This document shows, piece by piece, positions 26,493 through 33,554 of a stretch of 64,000 bases of DNA. The position numbers were made by a program, and so were the translations under genes. Below the pieces are notes generated by a model. It was given only the letters and a program-made list of their open reading frames with translations, was not told the origin of the DNA and did no database searches. Source of the DNA: Mucilaginibacter_A sp050955045 (lineage in GTDB: Bacteria; Bacteroidota; Bacteroidia; Sphingobacteriales; Sphingobacteriaceae); NCBI GenBank assembly GCA_050955045.1, contig JBPBQV010000036.1:1-64000 (forward strand). Reading direction: 5' to 3'. The stretch's first letter is position 1, and every line of letters begins with the position of its first letter.

Positions 26493-26526
26493 AAAAAAGG
26501 GCGGTAAGAATATCTTATCGCCCTTT
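26493..26526 (-). terminator. Intrinsic terminator of asd
   Basis: GGGCGGTAAGA pairs with TCTTATCGCCC (one G-T pair) around a 3-base loop. On the - strand the stem is followed by a run of T. It separates asd from the LysR gene. Confidence 0.85.
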
Positions 26527-26536
26527 ACAATTTTGT

Positions 26537-26550
26537 ATGCTGTTTTTATC
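26537..26550 (+). repeat. Dispersed repeat overlapping the asd stop codon
   Basis: ATGCTGTTTTTATC, then CTG and CTATTTCTG. The asd stop codon (26546-26548 complement) is inside it. With the copy at 26475 it flanks the asd terminator in the same orientation. Confidence 0.88.
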
Positions 26551-27559
26551 CTGCTATTTCTGCCGGCTCACCAATTAAATGGTTTGCCACTAAATATTCT
26601 GCAATTTGGATGGCGTTTGTTGCTGCGCCTTTACGCAAATTATCAGAAACGATCCAGCAGTTAAGTGTATTTGGCTGACTTTCATCTCTGCGGATTCGTC
26701 CTACAAAAACTTCGTCTTTATCATGTGCATCCAGCGGCATTGGATATTTTAAATTGGCTACATCATCAACAACTACAATTCCAGGCGATTTCTCCAATAG
26801 TGTTTTTACTTCACTTAAATCAAAATCGTTTTCAAACTCAATATTTACAGATTCTGAATGACCACCCATTACCGGAATCCGAACGGTAGTTGCGGTAACT
26901 TTAATACTGTCATCACCCATAATTTTTTGGGTTTCCAAAATCATTTTCATTTCCTCTTTGGTATAACCGTTTTCGGTGAAAACATCAATATGAGGCAACA
27001 CGTTCAAATCGATTTTATACGGATAAGCCATTGGCCCTTCAATTCCTTTGCGCTCGTTCATCAACTGCTCAACTGCTTTTACGCCTGTTCCGGTTACGGA
27101 TTGATAGGTGGAAACCACAACACGTTTGATTTTGTAAGCATCGTGCAACGGCTTTAAAGCAACAACCATCTGGATTGTAGAGCAGTTTGGATTGGCTATG
27201 ATTTTATCTTCCGCAGTTAAAACATCGGCATTAACTTCGGGTACAACCAGTTTTTTTGTCGGGTCCATGCGCCAGGCAGATGAATTATCAACCACCGTAA
27301 TTCCGGCTGCTGCAAAAAGCGGTGCTTGTTCTAACGAAGTGCTTCCGCCGGCAGAAAACAAAGCAATATCCGGTTTCATGCTGATGGCAGTTTCCGCAGA
27401 AACTACTTTGTACTGCTTTCCCTTAAATTCAACTTCCTTACCAATACTCTTTTCTGATGCTACAGGAATTAATTCTGTTACGGGGAAGTTGCGTTCTGCC
27501 AGAACCTGCAACATTTTCGTTCCCACCAAACCGGTGGCGCCTACTACTGCTACTTTCAT
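26546..27559 (-). CDS. asd: Aspartate-semialdehyde dehydrogenase
   Basis: A 337-residue enzyme that reduces aspartyl phosphate to aspartate semialdehyde, the branch point to lysine, threonine and methionine. It has VVGATGLVGTKML, the catalytic cysteine in NPNCSTIQMV (about 132), and the substrate-binding RIPVMGGHSESVNIEF with the active-site histidine. It has its own terminator and is read divergently from yebC. Confidence 0.95.
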   Translation of the reverse strand: MKVAVVGATGLVGTKMLQVLAERNFPVTELIPVASEKSIGKEVEFKGKQYKVVSAETAISMKPDIALFSAGGSTSLEQAPLFAAAGITVVDNSSAWRMDPTKKLVVPEVNADVLTAEDKIIANPNCSTIQMVVALKPLHDAYKIKRVVVSTYQSVTGTGVKAVEQLMNERKGIEGPMAYPYKIDLNVLPHIDVFTENGYTKEEMKMILETQKIMGDDSIKVTATTVRIPVMGGHSESVNIEFENDFDLSEVKTLLEKSPGIVVVDDVANLKYPMPLDAHDKDEVFVGRIRRDESQPNTLNCWIVSDNLRKGAATNAIQIAEYLVANHLIGEPAEIAG

Positions 27560-27653
27560 TTTTATTTGTTATCTATTTTATTGAATGATGCTCAAATATG
27601 CAAAATTTTTTGAGGTTTTTGAGGCTAAACGATGAGCACTCCAATTTTCTGTG

Positions 27654-27667
27654 CATAAAAGAAGCAT
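27654..27667 (-). repeat. Dispersed repeat between asd and yebC
   Basis: CATAAAAGAAGCAT on the + strand. Read on the - strand it is followed by CAC and AGAAAATTGG. It lies in the divergent promoter region. Confidence 0.88.
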
Positions 27668-27774
27668 CAATCAACTGTTAAAAACAAAAACGTTTAGATC
27701 AAATTTTTAACTTTGGAGCTGATTGCCGATTGCTATCAGCCATAAACTATTAATCCTCAACAATAAAAATATAA

Positions 27775-28500
27775 ATGGGAAGAGCATTTGAATTCCGTAA
27801 AGAAAGAAAATTTAAAAGATGGGCCAAAATGGCCGTGCAATTTACCCGATTAGGCAAAGAAATTGTAATGGCGGTAAAAGCCGGCGGCGGCAGTCCGGAT
27901 ACCAATTCCAGGTTGCGCACAGCCATGCAAAATGCCAAAGCGGTAAACATGCCGAAAGACCGTGTGGAAGCTGCAATTAAACGCGCTACCAGCAAAGATG
28001 AAAGCAACTACGAAGAGATTGTGTACGAAGGTTATGCGCCGCATGGCGTTGCCGTTTTGGTAGAAACCGCTACAGATAATACCAACAGAACTGTGGCCAA
28101 TGTGCGCAGTTATTTTACTAAAACCAGTGGTTCGTTAGGTAAAACCGGTTCGTTAGATTTTATTTTTAGTAGGAAATCTGTTTTTACTTTTGAACCGAAA
28201 AATGTGGAACTGGACGAACTGGAGCTGGAACTGATTGATGCCGGACTGGAGGATTTATTTGTAGAAACGGATGAAGAGGGAAACGATATCGCCGTACTTC
28301 ATGCCGCTTACGAAGATTTTGGTAAAATGCAAAAAGCATTGGAAGAACAAGGCATTGAAACCAAAAGTGCCAAACTGGAACGCATTGCGCAATCGCATCA
28401 TGATGTAACCGAAGAGCAAGTTGCAGATGTAATGAAACTGATTGATAAGCTGGAAGAAGATGACGACGTGCAAGCCGTTTACCACAATATGGCGGAATAG
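27775..28500 (+). CDS. yebC: YebC/PmpR/TACO1 family protein
   Basis: A 241-residue YebC-family protein. The N-terminus MGRAFEFRKERKFKRWAKMA varies from the usual MAGHSKW start, as in Bacteroidota homologues. NMPKDRVEAAIKRA and YEEIVYEGYAPHGVAVLVE identify the family. Members have been described as transcriptional regulators and more recently as ribosome-associated factors helping translation of difficult sequences. It is a single gene with dispersed-repeat copies on both sides. Confidence 0.92.
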   Translation: MGRAFEFRKERKFKRWAKMAVQFTRLGKEIVMAVKAGGGSPDTNSRLRTAMQNAKAVNMPKDRVEAAIKRATSKDESNYEEIVYEGYAPHGVAVLVETATDNTNRTVANVRSYFTKTSGSLGKTGSLDFIFSRKSVFTFEPKNVELDELELELIDAGLEDLFVETDEEGNDIAVLHAAYEDFGKMQKALEEQGIETKSAKLERIAQSHHDVTEEQVADVMKLIDKLEEDDDVQAVYHNMAE

Positions 28501-28519
28501 TTGATTTTGTTTTTTGTGT

Positions 28520-28533
28520 GATAAAAACAGTAT
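28520..28533 (-). repeat. Dispersed repeat downstream of yebC
   Basis: GATAAAAACAGTAT on the + strand. Read on the - strand it is followed by ACA and CAAAAAACAA, 19 bases after the yebC stop. Confidence 0.88.
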
Positions 28534-28558
28534 CTTGTAATCATGAACCTGTGAAATA

Positions 28559-28780
28559 ATGGCTGATAAAGATTTGCTTGAAACTATTGCTGATATGTTG
28601 CGAAAGCTGGATGAACATTCTGAAACGCTGGAACTGCAAAATAAAGCGCTGCAACAACAAGGCGAAGTGTTGACCGCTTTTATGGAGGGCTCGCTTAAGC
28701 AGTTCGATTAACAGCTGATCATCAATGAAAAGATTGTTAATCGATTAGATCATTTAGAATCAAGATTTAATCGAAACTAA
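28559..28780 (+). pseudogene. Small coiled-coil ORF with an in-frame stop
   Basis: An ATG at 28559 opens a 50-codon frame (MADKDLLETIADMLRKLDEH, later LTAFMEGSLKQFD) that ends at TAA 28709-28711. The same frame continues without interruption for 22 more codons (QLIINEKIVNRLDHLESRFN) to TAA at 28778-28780. Heptad-like Leu spacing runs through both halves. This looks like one 73-residue coiled-coil protein split by a recent nonsense change; a functional 50-residue protein is the alternative. Too short to name a family. Confidence 0.55.
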
Positions 28781-28835
28781 CTAAAAATTCGCTTATAAAT
28801 TACCGGACACTCATTTGTTAAGTAGCTTCTTTTAA

Positions 28836-29828
28836 ATGCTAACGTTTGAAGAATTTTTTCAGAAAAAGAAAATAAACCTATCTCAGTTTCAGGTTGCGGA
28901 GCCAGCTTTGTTTGCAGAATTTTCTAGTCATTATCCTTTAATGGGCGAAAAAAGCTTTGATCACACAAAAAAATACTGGTTTAATAGTTTGCGGCGCAGT
29001 TATCCTCTGACAGAAACTGTAAAACCGCACGCAGTTCAACCGGAAGCTATTTCTCCAATGGCTGTGCAAGGAGTTGCAGTTGCAGCAGCGCAAAATATAG
29101 ATGCTGGAATTGAAAGACCAAAGTTTGCAGAAGATAATTTGCCAGATTTGGTTGATGAAAATGTGCTGAAAAGCGAGGTATCTTTAACGGAAGAAGAAAA
29201 AATTATTAAAGAAACTGATCCTGAAATTCCTACCGTAAAACCTGCTTTCAAACCTCGTTTTAACGCAAAAAATATCAACAAAACTGAAACTGAAAATTTA
29301 TCGGAACCGATAGTAGAAGTTAAATCCCAACCTACAACTGAAAGGCTACAACCTGAAATTGAACCTGCAAAACCTGCTTTCAAGCCACGGTTCAATATGC
29401 AGAATATCAAAAAAGATGTGGTAAAAGAAGTATTGGAAACTGAAGCTCAAACGCCAGAACCGGTAATTGAAAATTCTCAACTAGTAGCTGAACCGGTGAA
29501 ACCTGCTTTCAAGCCGCGGTTCAATATGCAGAATATTAAAAAAGATGTGGTAAAAGAAGCATTGGAAGTCGAAGCTCAAACGCCAGAACCGGAAACTAAA
29601 AATCCTCAGCTTGAAACTGAACCCGCAAAACCAGCTTTCAAGCCACGGTTTAATATGCAGAATATCAAAAAAGATGTGGTAAAAGAAGCATTGGAAACAG
29701 AAAAGCTTAAATCCGAAACAGAAAATATAGAACCTACTGCATCAGAAGAAGATAAAGAAGCGAAACCTGCTTACAAGCCTCGCTTTCAAATGAAAAATAT
29801 GCCTAAACCACCTGAGGATCAGGAATAG
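28836..29828 (+). CDS. Tandem-repeat protein of unknown function
   Basis: A 330-residue protein with no signal peptide. The first ~65 residues form a globular-looking domain (MLTFEEFFQKKKINLSQFQV, then SFDHTKKYWFNSLRRSYPL). The rest is low-complexity, rich in Lys, Glu and Pro, with five repeats of the type KPAFKPRFNMQNIKKDVV. The three central units are nearly identical and spaced exactly 129 bases (43 residues) apart. Each of these carries an exact reverse dispersed-repeat copy (29420, 29549, 29678). The repeated basic/aromatic KPAFKPRF motif suggests multivalent binding; function unknown. Confidence 0.75.
   Translation: MLTFEEFFQKKKINLSQFQVAEPALFAEFSSHYPLMGEKSFDHTKKYWFNSLRRSYPLTETVKPHAVQPEAISPMAVQGVAVAAAQNIDAGIERPKFAEDNLPDLVDENVLKSEVSLTEEEKIIKETDPEIPTVKPAFKPRFNAKNINKTETENLSEPIVEVKSQPTTERLQPEIEPAKPAFKPRFNMQNIKKDVVKEVLETEAQTPEPVIENSQLVAEPVKPAFKPRFNMQNIKKDVVKEALEVEAQTPEPETKNPQLETEPAKPAFKPRFNMQNIKKDVVKEALETEKLKSETENIEPTASEEDKEAKPAYKPRFQMKNMPKPPEDQE
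29369..29755 (+). repeat. Three 129-base tandem repeat units within the gene
   Basis: Three nearly identical coding units begin near 29369, 29498 and 29627, each containing TTCAAGCC(A/G)CGGTT(C/T)AATATG and, 50-60 bases on, GGTAAAAGAAG(C/T)AT. More diverged units flank them (near 29239 and 29763). Confidence 0.8.
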
Positions 29829-29860
29829 CGTTTTACTTTTTTAGTTGCATAAAAACTGCC

Positions 29861-29874
29861 GGCAAAAGAAGCAT
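29861..29874 (-). repeat. Dispersed repeat, one-mismatch intergenic copy
   Basis: GGCAAAAGAAGCAT on the + strand; read on the - strand it continues GGC and AGTTTTTATG. It lies between two convergent genes. Confidence 0.7.
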
Positions 29875-29897
29875 CAACTTTTTACTAACCGAAACCA

Positions 29898-30863
29898 TTA
29901 ATCAGCCTGAACTGATACTACTTTTGGTTTTTTAGCTAATACATTTATCGGCTGCGGTACTTTTACATAATAACCTGAGCCATCATAAATCCGTTTCCGC
30001 GGATGAGTTTTGCATTCGGCAGAGCAGCATCCGTCTAATACTGAACCGCATTCATCACATTGCGTAAAATGCTCATTACACTCCGGGTTGGCGCAATTGA
30101 TCATTTTTGGTGTTTCTTTTCCGCAGTTAAAACAGCGGGAAATAATAACCGGATTAACTGAATTTACATCAACCGATAAACGGTTATCAAACACATAACA
30201 TTTGCCTTCAAAATCTTTTCCGCCGGCTTCTTTTCCGTATTTAATGATGCCGCCGTGCAACTGGTAAACATTTTCGAAACCTTCGTGCAACAGCAAAGCA
30301 GATGCTTTTTCGCATTTGATGCCGCCGGTACAATAGGTTAAGATTTTTTTATCCTTAAAAGAAGCAAGTTGATTAATCATTTCGGGAAAATCCCGAAAGT
30401 TTTCTATATCAAAAGTAACTGCGTTTTTAAATTTGCCTAAATTGTGTTCGTAGTTGGACCGTACATCAAGTACCACAACATCATCGCGGTCTTTCATCTC
30501 CATAAACTCCAGCGGTTCTAAATGAATGCCTGTTTGCTTGTTTGGATCGATCATTTTAGGATCACGCAAACCAGAATGCACAATTTCTGATTTGTACCGA
30601 ACGTGCATTTTCATAAACGAAAGCTCGGCTACATCATCAATTTTGAAGTCGATTTTGGCAAAACGCGGATCATTATGGAGCGTTTGCATGTACGTTTCAC
30701 ATGCTTCTTTTATGCCCGAAATTGTTCCGTTTAAACCTTCATCAGCAACGATTACGCGCCCAGTTAAATTTAAACTTTTGCAAAATTGTAAATGATCAGC
30801 AGCAAATTGCTCTCCGTTTTCTATCGAAACGTAACAATAATAAAGTAAGGTTTGATATTTCAT
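29898..30863 (-). CDS. trhO: tRNA uridine(34) hydroxylase TrhO (rhodanese family)
   Basis: A 321-residue YceA/TrhO protein. An N-terminal acylphosphatase-like domain is followed by the rhodanese domain (VVLDVRSNYEHNLGKFKNA, active Cys in LTYCTGGIKCEKAS, about 179). The C-terminus is Cys-rich (CFNCGKET, CANPECNEHF, CDECGSVLDGCC), likely binding zinc. TrhO hydroxylates U34 of tRNA to ho5U. Exact repeat copy at 30701-30714 and a near-copy at 30354-30367. Confidence 0.9.
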   Translation of the reverse strand: MKYQTLLYYCYVSIENGEQFAADHLQFCKSLNLTGRVIVADEGLNGTISGIKEACETYMQTLHNDPRFAKIDFKIDDVAELSFMKMHVRYKSEIVHSGLRDPKMIDPNKQTGIHLEPLEFMEMKDRDDVVVLDVRSNYEHNLGKFKNAVTFDIENFRDFPEMINQLASFKDKKILTYCTGGIKCEKASALLLHEGFENVYQLHGGIIKYGKEAGGKDFEGKCYVFDNRLSVDVNSVNPVIISRCFNCGKETPKMINCANPECNEHFTQCDECGSVLDGCCSAECKTHPRKRIYDGSGYYVKVPQPINVLAKKPKVVSVQAD

Positions 30864-30950
30864 AACAACATTGATACTGGTGTAAACAGCGTAAAATGAG
30901 ACTCAAAAGTAAGAATTAAGTTATAAATTGTAGGTTTTAAGTTGTGAGAG

Positions 30951-30971
30951 GTGTGTTATACCATAATACAC
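30951..30971 (-). terminator. Hairpin between a DUF5686 gene and trhO
   Basis: GTGTGTTAT pairs with ATAATACAC (one G-T) around a 3-base loop. It is nested in a longer imperfect inverted repeat (about 30925-30999, TTGTAGGTTTTAAGTTG against ACCACTTACAACC). It lies just after the stop of the DUF5686 gene; there is little U run. Confidence 0.4.
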
Positions 30972-30998
30972 ATTTTAAAACTTACCACTTACAACCTA

Positions 30999-33443
30999 TT
31001 AAAATCCATAATAAATTCTAAAGCCTTGATGTACTTTTTTGCCCGCATCAAAAGCAATACCATAATCTACCCGGAAAATAAAGCGTTGCACACCAACGTA
31101 TAATTCGGTGTAATTGTGCTTTAAAGGTTGTGTTAGGTAATTGGCACCTGCAATTTCTTCTAATTTAAACCGGCGTAAAAAAGGCACTTTGTTCAGCAAA
31201 AATCCGGAGAAGTTTTGTTCAAGATGGCCTTCCAAAAAATGATTATTAGTACTGTACGGATAAAAATCAAGGAAATGAAACGAGCCAATTTCTGGGTTAA
31301 AGGTTGTGCTTTGGTTGCCGCGGAAATGTTTATAATCCGGATAAAAAATTTCTTTGGTATTGAAGAATTTACCTGCGGATACCGAAAAAGAAGAATAACC
31401 GAATAATCCGGTTCTGATATGATTTTTAAAAACATTTATCGCACCAAAATCATAATTTTCATCAGAACCTAATATGCCAAAAGCTTTGCGATAATTTAGC
31501 CTGACTTGCGGATATTTGGATGGTTCGTAAAAACGGCCATCCGGGCGCGTTGTATATTGCTGATCAAAAGTAAGCAAAGCACTTGCCCTGAAAGTCAAAG
31601 ATTGGTACTCCGGAAATAATGTTGTTTCTGCTGCCGGATTTAATGGATTGTTGGATGTTAACTTATTATCCTGATTAATTTTATCCAACATAGCTGTGTT
31701 GTACAGCTGTTTGTGGTTGGCATATTCCAGTTCGCCCCGTAACAAAATACCGTTGGTTACTTCGCGCTGCGTGCCAAACATCGCAGCTTCTGATCGGTAC
31801 AATTTCAAATAATTCTGGTTATATAAAATTGTTCCCAGCGAATTAATCAGCAAAGTTTGCGTTCCTAAATTGTTTAAATCCAACACATCAGTTCCAATTT
31901 TACCAAAAATTGTCCCTTGGTTTATCGGGTCATAACGGTAATTTGCTTCAGCATTAACGCTTAACAACTTGTTTGCAAAACCATACCGGATGTTGGGTGT
32001 AACAGAAAAAGCATGTCGGTATTCATCACTTTTGGTATAAGTTGCTTTTAGGTTTACTGCAAAACCTTCTACCGTGTTGTAATGAATTTGCTTGTAAATA
32101 GCTGGAAAACTAAGCGAAGTATAATTGTAACGATCATTTTTGGTGTAACCAGCAATCAAAAACGGAAATATTTTGAAGTGGTTATTTGCTCTTTCTAACG
32201 AATCTAGGTACGGTTTACTTTGCTTTCTTTCTGCATTATCGTCCCGAAACTTATAGTTATATTTTTCTTCGGAAGTTAGCGGGACTGGGCGGTTTTGGTT
32301 CCAGTAAACCGAATCTTTTTTGTTTACTTCTTTGGTGATTTTCATGATCTCGCCATTAAAGAAGTTTTTTGGAAATTTCGGATCGGTGTTGTAATTTCTG
32401 TAAATACCAATAAAATATCCATCAAACTGAAAACCTAAAACTTTTCCTTTAAAACCAAATTGCACAAAAGCCGGCTGCCAAATGTTGTTTTTAACGGGAA
32501 TATATTGCTGACTTAAATTTAATGTATCTACAAAATTAATCTGAGAATCTTTGGTGAGATGTAAATCAACACTGTAAATGCGCCACTGGCCATCAACAAT
32601 ATAAATATTTCCTCTAAAAACCGGATCAAACTGCCGGCGCGGAATTACCTGAATTTTATCAACCGTTTGTCCGTTAATTACATCCGTTCCCAGCAATTTA
32701 TAGCGGTAATAAAACAAAGCATTATCAGCAATCGGCGAAACGAAACCGCGGTTGGTTAAACCGTTTAAATCAATCAGGTTTTGGTAAAAGGATAATTGCA
32801 GATCAGAAGCACGGTTAAAACTAAACCCATTGCTACGACCAGCAATTTTAGAGGAAACCATTACTTCTCTGATCTTTCCCGGTTCTTCATAATTGAAATG
32901 AGATTCGGATTCCGACAGATAAATAATCCCTTTCCGGTTAGAATCCAGCTGCAATATTTTTTGTACATCCCGGCCTAAAATCTTTTTTGGCGCACTGATT
33001 AATTTTTGCACACCTTTAACATAAACATCACAGGAATAAGCTTTTAACTCTGTTAAATATTGTTTTCGTTTTCGGATGGATTTGCGGATAATGGCATAAG
33101 CCGGATCTTCACCGCTGCCGCTGATTGATACTTCTTTTAGCTGGTAAATTTCTTTATCGAGTACAATATCGTGCTGCAGGTTGTTTTGTATCGTCAGGTG
33201 TTCTACTTTTTCTTTAAAACCAACAAAACGGTAAACTACATCGTAAGTTCCTGGATTGAGTTTAAACTGATACAAACCTCTGTCGTTTGCAGACGTGCCT
33301 TGCGTTGTGTTTTTTAAGTAGATGGAAGCGAAAGGTACCGGTTTGCCCTGCGCATCTGTTATTTTGCCGGAAATTAAAAACTGTTGAGAAAAGGCTTTAG
33401 AAATGCACAGCAAATAAATAAACAGCAATAAAGTTTTTTTCAT
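30999..33443 (-). CDS. DUF5686 outer-membrane protein with CarboxypepD_reg domain, copy A
   Basis: An 814-residue exported protein: signal peptide (residues 1-19, ending SKAFSQ), a CarboxypepD_reg-like beta-sandwich (about 20-100, GKITDAQGKPVPFASIYLKN), then a long DUF5686 region ending in a beta-barrel-like C-terminus (FRVDYGIAFDAGKKVHQGFR, final residues YYGF). It is probably an outer-membrane protein; the role is unknown. The neighbour at 33555 is a full-length paralogue. An exact repeat copy is at 33128-33141, at a position equivalent to the copy in the paralogue. Confidence 0.85.
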   Translation of the reverse strand: MKKTLLLFIYLLCISKAFSQQFLISGKITDAQGKPVPFASIYLKNTTQGTSANDRGLYQFKLNPGTYDVVYRFVGFKEKVEHLTIQNNLQHDIVLDKEIYQLKEVSISGSGEDPAYAIIRKSIRKRKQYLTELKAYSCDVYVKGVQKLISAPKKILGRDVQKILQLDSNRKGIIYLSESESHFNYEEPGKIREVMVSSKIAGRSNGFSFNRASDLQLSFYQNLIDLNGLTNRGFVSPIADNALFYYRYKLLGTDVINGQTVDKIQVIPRRQFDPVFRGNIYIVDGQWRIYSVDLHLTKDSQINFVDTLNLSQQYIPVKNNIWQPAFVQFGFKGKVLGFQFDGYFIGIYRNYNTDPKFPKNFFNGEIMKITKEVNKKDSVYWNQNRPVPLTSEEKYNYKFRDDNAERKQSKPYLDSLERANNHFKIFPFLIAGYTKNDRYNYTSLSFPAIYKQIHYNTVEGFAVNLKATYTKSDEYRHAFSVTPNIRYGFANKLLSVNAEANYRYDPINQGTIFGKIGTDVLDLNNLGTQTLLINSLGTILYNQNYLKLYRSEAAMFGTQREVTNGILLRGELEYANHKQLYNTAMLDKINQDNKLTSNNPLNPAAETTLFPEYQSLTFRASALLTFDQQYTTRPDGRFYEPSKYPQVRLNYRKAFGILGSDENYDFGAINVFKNHIRTGLFGYSSFSVSAGKFFNTKEIFYPDYKHFRGNQSTTFNPEIGSFHFLDFYPYSTNNHFLEGHLEQNFSGFLLNKVPFLRRFKLEEIAGANYLTQPLKHNYTELYVGVQRFIFRVDYGIAFDAGKKVHQGFRIYYGF

Positions 33444-33524
33444 AAAAAAAGCGGATTGCTACAAAGATGCGTTTTCAAACCAAAAGGTTTCGCTGTGTTT
33501 ATAATTTTTACCTGAAACTAATAA

Positions 33525-33538
33525 TGCTTCTTTTACGG
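33525..33538 (+). repeat. Dispersed repeat between the DUF5686 paralogues
   Basis: ATGCTTCTTTTACG, then GGT and AAAATATTGG. It lies 16 bases beyond the stop of copy B and upstream of copy A. Confidence 0.9.
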
Positions 33539-33554
33539 GTAAAATATTGGGGAG

